Position numbers and translations under genes: made by a program
Notes under the pieces: model-generated
What the model was told of the DNA's origin: nothing
The model's input: only the letters and a program-made list of their open reading frames with translations
Databases searched by the model: none
Origin: Glycomyces tenuis DSM 44171
GTDB lineage: Bacteria > Actinomycetota > Actinomycetes > Mycobacteriales > Micromonosporaceae
Direction: 5' to 3'
Assembly: GCF_000427885.1 (NCBI RefSeq)
Contig: NZ_ATYW01000002.1
Location: 435,199-499,198, forward strand
Length of the DNA: 64,000 nucleotides
In this document: positions 45,138 through 53,129 of the stretch, in pieces
Layout: each line of letters opens with the position of its first letter
Numbering within the stretch: position 1 is the first letter of the stretch

Positions 45138-45965
45138 ATGATGATGACTGTTCGGCCGCAGCCTCGGCGCAGCCCGCGAGTCGACGGCTCGCTCAGCGAC
45201 GACGAGCGCGTGGCCGCACTCCTGCGCGGACCCGAATGGACCCCCGACATGGAGGGCGACCAGGCTTCCGAACGCGGGGTCGACGTCACTGCCGCCCCCA
45301 TTTCCTCCGCCTCCCCTGACCTCGCTGCCGTAGGCTCGGAAGCGATGCCCGATGAGAGGGAGACGGTGACCGAGCCAGGCAACGAGACCGCCCAAGAGCG
45401 GCGCACTCGCTTCGAACGCGACGCGATGCCGCTGCTCGACCAGCTTTACGGCGCCGCGCTGCGCATGACGCGCAACCCGGCCGACGCCGAGGACCTGGTG
45501 CAGGAGACCTATCTCAAGGCCTACTCGAAGTTCCACCAGTTCCGCGAGGGAACGAACCTCAAGGCCTGGCTGTACCGGATCCTCACCAACACGTACATCA
45601 ACTCCTACCGGAAGAAGAAGCGCCAGCCGCAGACCTCGCCCACCGACGAGATCACCGACTGGCAGCTCGCCGACGCCGAGTCGCACAGCGCGACCGGGCT
45701 GCGCTCGGCCGAGACGGAGGCGCTCGACCGCCTGCCCGACTCCGACGTCAAGGAGGCTCTCCAGAGCCTCGGCGAGGACTTCCGGCTGACGGTCTACCTC
45801 GCCGACGTCGAAGGCTTCTCCTACAAGGAGATCGCCGACATCATGGGCACCCCCATCGGGACCGTCATGTCGCGGCTTCACCGAGGCCGCCGCCAACTGC
45901 GCCAGATGTTGAGCGCCTACGCCGCGGACCGCGGCCTCTCGGCCGCACGGGAGGGACAACGGTGA
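45138..45965 (+). CDS. sigR: Thiol-stress ECF sigma factor SigR with N-terminal extension
   Basis: 275-aa ECF sigma factor. Region 2 is visible as [49 protein letters not shown] (in parts) and region 4 as [40 protein letters not shown] lies 6 nt before the ATG at 45138, just below the SigR-type promoter. This start adds about 69-76 residues before the sigma core, compared with internal starts at ATG 45345 or GTG 45366 (the latter after AGAGGGAG). In S. coelicolor an extended, unstable SigR' is made from the autoregulated promoter; the same layout is inferred here. It overlaps rsrA by 4 bp (GTGA). Confidence 0.93.
   Translation: MMMTVRPQPRRSPRVDGSLSDDERVAALLRGPEWTPDMEGDQASERGVDVTAAPISSASPDLAAVGSEAMPDERETVTEPGNETAQERRTRFERDAMPLLDQLYGAALRMTRNPADAEDLVQETYLKAYSKFHQFREGTNLKAWLYRILTNTYINSYRKKKRQPQTSPTDEITDWQLADAESHSATGLRSAETEALDRLPDSDVKEALQSLGEDFRLTVYLADVEGFSYKEIADIMGTPIGTVMSRLHRGRRQLRQMLSAYAADRGLSAAREGQR
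45204..45278 (+). repeat. Inverted duplication flanking sigR-rsrA, copy 1
   Basis: About 75 bp inside the N-terminal extension of sigR, encoding [19 protein letters not shown]. An inverted, diverged copy lies at 46352-46430. Shared DNA includes CGCGGACCCGAATGG and CGACATGGAGGGCGACC. Confidence 0.75.
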
Positions 45966-46261
45966 CCAGCCCTGAATCGGAGAAGCCCGAGCTCGACTGT
46001 CGCGAGGTCCTCGAAGAGGTCTACCTCTACATCGACGACGAGTGCTCCGAAGTCCGCCGCTCGGTGATCCGGGCTCATCTCGACGAGTGCTCGCCGTGCC
46101 TCGCCGAATACGGCATCGAGCAGGAAGTGCGCACGATCGTCCACCGGTGCTGCAGCAAGGAGCAGGCGCCTCAGGAGGTCAAGGAGCGCCTGCGTCGGAA
46201 GCTGAGCGCGATCGAGCAGGTCGGCGAGGTGTTCACCGAGGTCGCCGAGCGCGAGCGCTGA
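45962..46261 (+). CDS. rsrA: RsrA, zinc-binding redox anti-sigma factor
   Basis: 99-aa ZAS-family anti-sigma factor of SigR. The redox/zinc residues match RsrA: Cys13, Cys28, His39-x3-Cys43-x2-Cys46 (HLDECSPC) and Cys63-Cys64. Under disulfide stress RsrA loses zinc and releases SigR; thioredoxin or mycothiol resets it (known). Start GTG at 45962, overlapping the sigR stop by 4 bp. The C-terminus is helical and charged. Confidence 0.94.
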   Translation: MTSPESEKPELDCREVLEEVYLYIDDECSEVRRSVIRAHLDECSPCLAEYGIEQEVRTIVHRCCSKEQAPQEVKERLRRKLSAIEQVGEVFTEVAERER

Positions 46262-46351
46262 CGCGCGAGCGGCCGCGCCGAACCGCGATCGCAGCTCGTC
46301 TCTCGCCGCCGGTGTGCTCCACCGAGGCGGTCCAGCGAGCGGCCGTGATGC

Positions 46352-46430
46352 CGCCCCGTACTCGGAAGCCCGGTCGCCCTCCATGTCGAGGGCCCATTCG
46401 GGTCCGCGCCGGAGCGCGGCCACGCGCTCG
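46352..46430 (-). repeat. Inverted duplication flanking sigR-rsrA, copy 2
   Basis: Minus-strand copy of 45204-45278 lying between rsrA and the TetR gene. It still reads ERVAALRRGPEWALDMEGDR in one frame, then diverges. No complete gene is visible around it. Confidence 0.75.
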
Positions 46431-46463
46431 CCGTCGACCGCGGCTTTCCTCTCGCCGCCGGGT

Positions 46464-47072
46464 TCAGTCCTCGGACCGCTCCTCGGCCCCGCGCGCGTGG
46501 TTCGCTTCGAGCAGGCCGATCGAGATCTTCAGCGAGGCCTCGCGCAGATCCTCCTCGGAGTCGATCGTCCCGCGGTAGGTGATCCACGCGCTGTACAGCG
46601 TCGCCAGCGCGTCCCAAGCCCGCAGGCGGTCGATCAGCTCGTCGTTCTCGTCCACCAGCAGCGCGTGCAGCCGCTGCCGCCGCTTCTGGAAGATCGAGCC
46701 GCGGTCCAGTCGCGACAGTGCGGCCTGATTGTGCTGCATGAACTTCAACACAGGGACATGTGAGCGGATGACCTCGGCGTAGCGGCGCAGCAGTTCCCGG
46801 CGGGTGTCGAGATTCCGCGGCTGCGATTCTCCCCATTCGCAGATGCGGTCGACGTCCTCGGCGTACGAGTCGAAGAAGCTCGCCGCGATGTCCTCTTTGG
46901 TCTTGAAATGATAGTAGAGGGCCGCCTTGGTCACGCCGAGCTGCTCGGCGATCTCCCGAAGAGACGTGTGTTCGTAGCCGTGCTCGCTGAACAGCGCGAT
47001 CGCGGTCTGCTGGATCCGCTCGCGGGTGCTCGGCTGGTTCGGGTCGCGCTCGTCGCGCGGCGATGCGGTCAT
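46464..47072 (-). CDS. TetR/AcrR family regulator
   Basis: 202-aa repressor with a canonical N-terminal helix-turn-helix (TAIALFSEHGYEHTSLREIAEQLGVTKAALYYHFKTKEDI, in parts). The C-terminal domain is helical and polar. It is convergent with rsrA. No adjacent codirectional target is evident. The ligand is unknown. Confidence 0.9.
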   Translation of the reverse strand: MTASPRDERDPNQPSTRERIQQTAIALFSEHGYEHTSLREIAEQLGVTKAALYYHFKTKEDIAASFFDSYAEDVDRICEWGESQPRNLDTRRELLRRYAEVIRSHVPVLKFMQHNQAALSRLDRGSIFQKRRQRLHALLVDENDELIDRLRAWDALATLYSAWITYRGTIDSEEDLREASLKISIGLLEANHARGAEERSED

Positions 47073-47344
47073 CTGGTCCCTCGGATAGGTTCAGCGCTGC
47101 TCATGAGGCGGGCACCGAGCCGATCTGGCCTACCGACGGGCCGGCGGGACGTGACGCCCGTGGTAAGACCGAAACGCCTGTGCGGTGTCGCGGCAGTCGC
47201 CATTGAAGCGGGGATCCCACCCGCATGGCCGGTTGGAGCCCCTCGTCTCTTCGCAGAGGAGGGGAAGTCGAAAGGGCAAGTCTCGTTCACGGTCTGATTC
47301 GAGTTCGTCCGTTCGCGGGGCGGCCCTGGCCACCCCGCGAAGCG

Positions 47345-47419
47345 TCAGCTGTTCGGCCGCTTTCCGTGGTTCGCGGACTTCTTCTTGCGCGACTTGCGCT
47401 TGCGTGCGGCTTTTGCCAT
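47345..47419 (-). CDS. 50S ribosomal microprotein bL37
   Basis: 24-aa very basic protein starting MAKAARKRKSRKKK and ending ANHGKRPNS, with a strong AGGAGGAG site upstream of the ATG at 47419. It matches the actinobacteria-specific ribosomal protein bL37, first seen in mycobacterial 70S structures, whose C-terminal ANHGKRP segment is highly conserved. It is easily missed because of its size. It stands alone, 272 bp from the TetR gene, as usual near sigR-rsrA. Identification is from sequence memory but the motif is distinctive. Confidence 0.85.
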   Translation of the reverse strand: MAKAARKRKSRKKKSANHGKRPNS

Positions 47420-47565
47420 CGCTCCTCCTTGGTCGGTCGGGATGCAGGGATCCACCATACCGGCATCATCCTGGCTGCTCCTAGGGCGTTGACTGTAAAC
47501 ATGGAGCTAGGGGACGTCACCGGGCGGGTGGTGGACGCGGTGAGCCGGGGTCGACTAGGCTCATT

Positions 47566-47590
47566 ATGAAGGTTTATTTAATATTTAACG
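47566..47590 (+). promoter_or_regulatory. AT-rich promoter/operator region of the SIS-domain gene
   Basis: About 25 bp upstream of the SIS gene, with the tandem TATTTAATATTTAA (47575-47588) in an otherwise GC-rich region. The direct repeat of TATTTAA may be a regulator site, and TATTTAAT could act as a -10 element. Confidence 0.4.
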
Positions 47591-47613
47591 GGAAAGCGCA
47601 CAAGGAGCGTCAC

Positions 47614-48741
47614 GTGAACGAGCCAAGGGTCGGCGCAGCCGACGCAACCGCACCGGCTGACCAGGAGGGCCGGGGCGCCGATGCCGAACCTCGGCGCGAG
47701 GGTCAGGGCATGGCCGCCGACATCGCCGAGCAGCCCGCGGTACTGGCCGGCCTGCTCGACCACGGCCGCGACGACATCGCCGCCGTCGCCGCCCGCGTCG
47801 CCGAGCACCGCCCGCGCTCCATCGTCTTCACCGCCCGCGGCACCTCCGACCACGCCGCCCTCTACGCCGCCTACCTCACCGAGATCCGCCTCGGCCTGCC
47901 GGCGAGCCTCGCCAGCCCGTCGGTCGTCACCGTCTACGACTCGCGCCCCGACTGGTCGGACAGCCTCGTCATAGCCGTGAGCCAGTCCGGCGGCTCACCC
48001 GACCTCGCGCAGGTCGTCGCCGCCGCCCGCGCCTCCGGCGCGCTCACCCTCGCCGTCACCAACAACTCCGGATCGCGCCTGGCCGACGAGGCCGAGCTCC
48101 ACCTCGACATCCGCGCCGGCCACGAGCGGGCCGTCGCCGCCACCAAGACCTACACCGCCGAGCTCCTCACGCTCCTGCTGCTCATCGAGGGCATCCGCAC
48201 CGGCACCGGGCAGGTCGACCCCACCGAGGCCGCCGCCCTCGACAAGCTCCCCGAACTGGCGCACGACGTCCTCGACGGCTCCGGCGCCGACGAGCTGGCC
48301 GGGCGCTACCGCTTCGCCGACCGCTTCGTGACCACCGGCCGCGGCTACGCCTACCCGACCGCGCGCGAGACCGCCCTCAAGCTCATGGAGACCTCGTACC
48401 TGCCGTCGCTGGCGTTCTCCGGCGCCGACCTCCTGCACGGGCCGCTGGCGATGACCGACCCCGGCGTGCCGGTGCTCGCCGTCGTCGGCTCCGGCCCCGG
48501 CGGCCACGCGATGTGGAACGTGCTGACCCAGCTGGGCCGCCAGCGGGCGGACGTGGTGGTGGTCGGGGCCGCCGATCTGCCAGGTCAGACGGCTCGGCTC
48601 AGGACCCCCGCCGTCGACGAGAGGCTGGCGGCTATTCTGGACATTCTTCCCCTGCAACAACTCGCACTCCATCTGGCGATCGAGCGCGGCGAAAACCCTG
48701 ACGCGCCACGAGGTCTCAAGAAAGTCACCGAGACCACGTGA
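47614..48741 (+). CDS. SIS-domain sugar-phosphate isomerase/deaminase-like protein
   Basis: 375-aa protein with two SIS domains, as in the isomerase half of glucosamine-6-phosphate synthase (GlmS) and AgaS/NagB-II. Sugar-phosphate loops: FTARGTSDHAALYAAYL, AVSQSGGSPDLAQVV, TGRGYAYPTARETALKLMET and LHGPLAM. The C-terminal LKKVTET matches GlmS-like tails. The glutaminase domain is absent, so it is probably a deaminase/isomerase of amino-sugar phosphates. Start GTG at 47614 after AAGGAG; a Met at 47710 is an alternative that drops an Ala/Asp-rich leader. The upstream region is unusually AT-rich. Confidence 0.85.
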   Translation: MNEPRVGAADATAPADQEGRGADAEPRREGQGMAADIAEQPAVLAGLLDHGRDDIAAVAARVAEHRPRSIVFTARGTSDHAALYAAYLTEIRLGLPASLASPSVVTVYDSRPDWSDSLVIAVSQSGGSPDLAQVVAAARASGALTLAVTNNSGSRLADEAELHLDIRAGHERAVAATKTYTAELLTLLLLIEGIRTGTGQVDPTEAAALDKLPELAHDVLDGSGADELAGRYRFADRFVTTGRGYAYPTARETALKLMETSYLPSLAFSGADLLHGPLAMTDPGVPVLAVVGSGPGGHAMWNVLTQLGRQRADVVVVGAADLPGQTARLRTPAVDERLAAILDILPLQQLALHLAIERGENPDAPRGLKKVTETT

Positions 48742-48821
48742 GCGCGTCCCGTGCTGCCCGGGAAGTACTTGTTCACGTTCGGTTAACCTCAGCTTTCCCC
48801 GATTTCTGTAGGCTCCGCAAT

Positions 48822-50054
48822 ATGCAAGCCCCAGCTACCTCGACGTCTACCACCGAGATTGTCTGGCATGACCGGCGCTATACGGCGCGCGCCATCGCCG
48901 GAGGGGCGGCGTTCGAGCTTTATTCGGACACCCACGAAAACGGGTTCCAGCCGAGCGGCAGGTCCTTTCACCGGTATGTCCATGCCTCCGAAGTGTCCAG
49001 TACGGGAGGGGAACTGCTGCAGGCCGGCGTGGCTCCGGTGTCCGTCCCGATGATGCCGGGGGCCGATTTCCGGACTGTTCACCAGTACAGCCAGAACCCG
49101 CGCATCGAGGCCGCCGAACGGGCCTTGGTCTCGGCGGTGCGGGCGACGGCGTTCGTCACGGTCGGCACCCGCATGATCAAGCCGCTGAACCGGCACCAGG
49201 TGGCGCGGCAGTTGACCACGGCACCGCTGGTGAGCGGCGTGTGCTTCCGCGAGTTCGACGTGGCGCACCTGCGCACGCCGGGCGATCGCGTGGTGCTGGC
49301 CGGCGACCCCGACAACGTCGGCGACGCCGCCTACGCGCTGCGGTGGCGCGCGATCTGCGCGTGCGACTACGTCAGCACCGAGGCGTCCAATTTTCCCGGC
49401 CTGGTGACCATGCCCGGACGCGAGCGGCGCGGCTCGATGATCCTGGGCACGGGCTTCCTGCCGAGCGGGAACCACCTCATTCCCGAGTTCGCGACGGCGG
49501 ACCTCGCCGACCTGCCGCTGACGGCGCGGGCCGAGATCCTGGCCTACACGCCGGAAGGCACCGAGATCGCGCTGTTCCAGTACCAGCCGCAGACGAACGT
49601 GTGGGACCGCGTGGCCGGTGCGAGGCACCGCGACCTGATCAGCCGCATTCCCGGCTCGGAGAACGGGCGCGCGCTGTTCAGGTCCGACCCGGCCGTGCAC
49701 GCCGGTCTGACGGGCGAGCACGAGGGCGAGCGGGTGCCGGTCACGGCCGACCCGGGGCACGGCTTCAGCGCCTATGTGCGGGGAGCGGCGAGTCGCAATC
49801 CGGTGACGAACGCGACGCGGTTCTACACGAAGGCGCGCTGGCGGGACGTCGACGTGCTGGTGTTGAGCCGGAACGAGGACTGGGTGCGGTTGCGGCTGGA
49901 GTACCCGGACGTCGAGTCGGCGATGACCACGGGAGCGGCGTGCGTGGAGCGCGCGGTCTACGAGTGCTGGGCGCCGCGGGCCGAGCTCGAGGACCCGCGG
50001 ACGGTGACGGTGGCCTACCCCCCTGCGGCAAGCGGAGACTGCCGGCGGCCGTAG
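48822..50054 (+). CDS. Hypothetical protein (orphan)
   Basis: 410-aa protein of unknown function. No signal peptide, membrane helix or recognised motif. It is hydrophilic, mixed alpha/beta in composition, with several aromatic clusters (IVWHDRRYTARAI, FELYSDTHENGFQPSGRSFHRYV) and a Cys-containing C-terminal part (ACVERAVYECWAPRAEL). The ATG at 48822 has a poor ribosome site but TAGGCT lies 8 nt upstream, allowing a near-leaderless transcript. It follows the SIS gene by 80 bp and may be cotranscribed. Confidence 0.75.
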   Translation: MQAPATSTSTTEIVWHDRRYTARAIAGGAAFELYSDTHENGFQPSGRSFHRYVHASEVSSTGGELLQAGVAPVSVPMMPGADFRTVHQYSQNPRIEAAERALVSAVRATAFVTVGTRMIKPLNRHQVARQLTTAPLVSGVCFREFDVAHLRTPGDRVVLAGDPDNVGDAAYALRWRAICACDYVSTEASNFPGLVTMPGRERRGSMILGTGFLPSGNHLIPEFATADLADLPLTARAEILAYTPEGTEIALFQYQPQTNVWDRVAGARHRDLISRIPGSENGRALFRSDPAVHAGLTGEHEGERVPVTADPGHGFSAYVRGAASRNPVTNATRFYTKARWRDVDVLVLSRNEDWVRLRLEYPDVESAMTTGAACVERAVYECWAPRAELEDPRTVTVAYPPAASGDCRRP

Positions 50055-50089
50055 CGGTTGCGGTGGAGGTGCCGGGAGGGCGACATCAT

Positions 50090-50166
50090 GTCGGTGCGCG
50101 GATGCGCGCTCCCCGGTGCGGTGCAGCGGATGCAGGGCGTCTGTCGGTGCGCGGGTGCGCTCTCCC
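50090..50166. repeat. Imperfect 24-bp direct repeat
   Basis: GTCGGTGCGCGGATGCGCGC (50090-50109) and GTCGGTGCGCGGGTGCGCTC (50143-50162) are near-identical copies 53 bp apart, between the 410-aa gene and the dprA stop. Both continue into CTCCC. Confidence 0.65.
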
Positions 50167-50222
50167 GCCCCGCCCTCTCCTCCCTTCTCTCTCTTCCCCT
50201 CTTCCCTGCCTCCCTTCCTCTA
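50160..50222. repeat. Homopyrimidine tract next to dprA
   Basis: About 60 bp of the plus strand is nearly all C and T (for example CTCTCCTCCCTTCTCTCTC) with three purines. It ends at the 3' end of dprA. Mirror-like polypurine/polypyrimidine DNA of this kind can form triplex (H-DNA). Confidence 0.75.
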
Positions 50223-50227
50223 TGCCG

Positions 50228-51391
50228 CTATGCCGTCTCGATTCTCGCCAGCCGCCACCTCCCGTCGAGCAGCTCCACCCAGCCCAGTTCCCTGAGCCGA
50301 TCCAGCGTCTCCGCCGCCGTCACGACCGGCACCCCCGCCGCGGCCGCCAGCCTCCCTTCGTCGATCACATAGCCCCGCGGCAGTGCCTCGACCAGCCGCG
50401 CCTGCACTTCGGTCAGGCGGTCGAACGCCTTCCTCTGCGTCGGCGGCGACGGCGCCATCGGCCCTCCGATCCCCGTCACGTCCTCGATGACCTCCTCGGC
50501 TCTGGTCACGAGCCGCGCCTCCCACGGCCCTCTCGCGAGCTCGTGCGTCCCGATCGATGCCGACGACGTCACCGGCCCCGGTGTGAACATCAGCACCCGG
50601 TCCAGCTCGGCCGCGTGGCGGGCCGTATTGCGCGCGCCCGAACGCACCCCGGCCTCGATGACGACCGTCCCCGCCGCCAGCGCCGCGATCACGCGGTTGC
50701 GAGTCAGGAACCGGTGCCGCATCGGCGATGAACAGGGCGGCCACTCGCTCACCAGCAGACCCTTTTGTGCGATGAGGTCGAACATCGGCCGATTGCCCTG
50801 TGGATACAGCTGCTCGACCCCCGAGGCCAGCACCGCGACCGTCGGGCCGCCGCGAGCCAGCGAGCCCAGGTGCGCCGCCCGGTCGATGCCGACCGCGCCT
50901 CCGGAGATGACCGTCCACCCCGCCTCCGCCAGGTCGGCGGCGATGCCGTCCGCGACATGCCTGCCGTAGTCGCTCGCCGCCCGCGCCCCGACGATGGCGA
51001 CCGATCGGCGGCACATCGCCCCGAGGTCGCCCTCGCCGCGCACCCACAGGCAGCGGGGCGGGCGCATGTGCGGCTCATCGGTGTCGCAGACCAGGAGCAG
51101 ATCGCGCAACTGCTCCGGCCATTCCCGGTCACCGGGCACCAGGACCCGCGAGTCGCACGCCGCAGTGGCGCTGACGAGCGCTTCGCACCGCTCGCGCGGG
51201 TCGCGGGTGCAGGCCACGGCCGCGCTCGTGATGCGTTGAAGCCGTTCGGGCACCTCACGCTCCCAGACGCATCTGACCGCCTCGATCGGTCCGACCTCGC
51301 CGAGGAGGTCGTCGAGTTCGGCGTCGCCGGGTTCGACTATCGAAGACAGCAGCATCAGCGCGTGGCGCGGATCCTCGGGAAGATTGGTCAC
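50228..51391 (-). CDS. dprA: DprA, DNA-processing protein A
   Basis: 387-aa DprA/Smf protein that loads RecA on incoming ssDNA during transformation. The Rossmann core is VAIVGARAASDYGRHVADGIAADLAEAGWTVISGGAVGIDRAAHLG (in parts), followed by GVEQLYPQGNRPMF, MRHRFLTRNRVIAAL and TVVIEAGVRSGARNTA. A C-terminal winged-helix-like domain (RLVEALPRGYVIDEGRLAAAAGVP) is present. Start GTG at 51391 with GGAGGAG 3 nt upstream. It follows comM by 196 bp, which hold the heptamer array. Confidence 0.95.
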   Translation of the reverse strand: MTNLPEDPRHALMLLSSIVEPGDAELDDLLGEVGPIEAVRCVWEREVPERLQRITSAAVACTRDPRERCEALVSATAACDSRVLVPGDREWPEQLRDLLLVCDTDEPHMRPPRCLWVRGEGDLGAMCRRSVAIVGARAASDYGRHVADGIAADLAEAGWTVISGGAVGIDRAAHLGSLARGGPTVAVLASGVEQLYPQGNRPMFDLIAQKGLLVSEWPPCSSPMRHRFLTRNRVIAALAAGTVVIEAGVRSGARNTARHAAELDRVLMFTPGPVTSSASIGTHELARGPWEARLVTRAEEVIEDVTGIGGPMAPSPPTQRKAFDRLTEVQARLVEALPRGYVIDEGRLAAAAGVPVVTAAETLDRLRELGWVELLDGRWRLARIETA

Positions 51392-51440
51392 GACTCCTCC
51401 AAATGCGATCGATGCGGTGGTGCGGCGGAGATGATCCGTC

Positions 51441-51543
51441 GTTGCGGGTTGCGGGTTGCGGGTTGCGGGTTGCGGGTCGCGGGTTGCGGGTTGCGGGTTG
51501 CGGGTTGCGGGTTGCGGGTTGCGGGTCGCGGGTTGCGGGTCGC
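51441..51543. repeat. Heptanucleotide tandem array (TTGCGGG)14
   Basis: Fourteen consecutive 7-bp units run from 51442 to 51539, twelve TTGCGGG and two TCGCGGG, then TCGC. The G-rich strand is the plus strand, with GGG every 7 nt, so it satisfies the motif for intramolecular G-quadruplexes. It sits in the gap between comM and dprA. A pyrimidine-rich tract (51544-51570) follows directly. Confidence 0.95.
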
Positions 51544-51587
51544 CTTCTTCTTCCTTTTCCTCCTTCCTGCCCGAGCCGGCCTGGCGT

Positions 51588-53129
51588 TCAGGTGATCGTG
51601 TAGCCCAGGCGCAGCTCGCTCGCCGCCGTCACGTCCTCCGCCGTCGGCATGCCGTGCTGCCGCAGATCGGCGATGGTCCAGGCGAGCTTCAAGATCCGGT
51701 CGTAGCCCCTCGCCGTGATGCGCTCTTTCATCAGCAGCTCGTCGGCGGTCCGGCTCGTCTTCGGCGGCAGCCGCCACTTCGCCGACCGCAGCGCCGGACC
51801 GGGCACCTCGCTGTTGAGCTTCCATGCCTCGCCCGCTTCGGCCCATCTCGCCGCAGCCGCCTCCCTCGCCGTCGCGACCCGTTTCGCCACCGGCTCCGAG
51901 GGCTCGGCGTCGACCTGGTCCGCCAGGATCGCCGAGGCCGGCACCGCCGGCAGGTCGACTCTCAGGTCGATACGGTCGATCAACGGCCTCGAGATCCGGC
52001 TCAGATACCGGTGCTTGTTCCGCGCCGGACACGTGCAGTCGTGCGGCTTGCTCGGCGCGCACGGGCACGGATTCGCGGCCAGCACCAGCATCACCTTCGC
52101 CGGATAGCGGATTGACACGTTCGCGCGGCGGATCTGCACCTCCCCGCTCTCCAGCGGCTGGCGGAGCGAGTCCAGCACCGTCCTCTTCCATTCGGGCGCT
52201 TCGTCTATGAACAACACCCCTCGGTGCGCCAACGCCAATGAGCCCGGGCCGACGTGTCCGTGGCCGCCGCCGACCAGCGCCTGCATCGTCATCGAGTGGT
52301 GCGGGGCCTCGAACGGCGCGTGGCGGATCAGCTCCGCCGAGCCGCCGGTGAAGCGGCCGCGCAGCGAGTGCAGCGACGTCACCTCCACTGCCTCGGTGTC
52401 CGACAGCGGCGGCAGGATCGACGGAAGGCGCTCGGCCAGCATCGTCTTCCCGGCTCCCGGAGGGCCCAAAAGGAACATGTGGTGGCCGCCCGCCGCGGCG
52501 ATCTCCAGTGCCCGCCGCGCCGTCGGCTGCCCCCGGAGCTCCGCCAGGTCGGGGATCTTCGGCACCGATGCCGGCTCGGCCGGGACCGCCGGCTCCAGCT
52601 CGGTCTGGCCGTACAACCAGGCGACCAGCGTCGCCAGGTTCCGCGGCGCCAGCACCGTCATGCCGTCGACCAGCGCCGCCTCACTCGCGTTCTCGGGTGA
52701 GACGATCGCGGTCGTCAATCCGGCCTGCCGGGCGGCCATGAGCGCCGGCAGCGTCCCCGGCACCGAGCGCAGGCTCCCGTCCAGACCGAGCTCGGCCAGC
52801 AGGACGGCGCCGTCGAGCCGGTGGCCGGGGACCATGTCGTCGGCGCACATGATCGTCACCGCCAGAGCGAGGTCCGCGGCCGAGCCGGTGGTCGGCAGCG
52901 ACGCCGGGCCGAAGTTGACGGAGACCGATTTGTCGGGAAAGCTCAGTGCCGAGTTGGCCATCGCCGAGCGGACCCTGGTCTGCGCCTGGTTGACGACGCT
53001 GTCCGGCAGGCCCGACATGCGCACCGCCTCGCTGCCTTTGGAGGCGGATTTGAAGACCGAGGCCTCGACGGTGACGACGATGCCGGTGGTGCCGATCATG
53101 CAGATCGTGCTGGTGCGGCTGTAACCCAT
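51588..53129 (-). CDS. comM: ComM/YifB-family Mg-chelatase-like AAA+ ATPase
   Basis: 513-aa hexameric helicase-like protein helping branch migration during transformation (known for ComM). An N-terminal Lon-type domain (GLPDSVVNQAQTRVRSAM, in parts) precedes Walker A LLGPPGAGKTML, Walker B GVLFIDEAPEW, and the helix-2-insert-type region. A C-terminal Mg-chelatase domain carries four Cys in NPCPCAPSKPHDCTCPARN. Start ATG at 53129. The run-on frame of yraN overlaps its first 450 bp. Confidence 0.95.
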   Translation of the reverse strand: MGYSRTSTICMIGTTGIVVTVEASVFKSASKGSEAVRMSGLPDSVVNQAQTRVRSAMANSALSFPDKSVSVNFGPASLPTTGSAADLALAVTIMCADDMVPGHRLDGAVLLAELGLDGSLRSVPGTLPALMAARQAGLTTAIVSPENASEAALVDGMTVLAPRNLATLVAWLYGQTELEPAVPAEPASVPKIPDLAELRGQPTARRALEIAAAGGHHMFLLGPPGAGKTMLAERLPSILPPLSDTEAVEVTSLHSLRGRFTGGSAELIRHAPFEAPHHSMTMQALVGGGHGHVGPGSLALAHRGVLFIDEAPEWKRTVLDSLRQPLESGEVQIRRANVSIRYPAKVMLVLAANPCPCAPSKPHDCTCPARNKHRYLSRISRPLIDRIDLRVDLPAVPASAILADQVDAEPSEPVAKRVATAREAAAARWAEAGEAWKLNSEVPGPALRSAKWRLPPKTSRTADELLMKERITARGYDRILKLAWTIADLRQHGMPTAEDVTAASELRLGYTIT

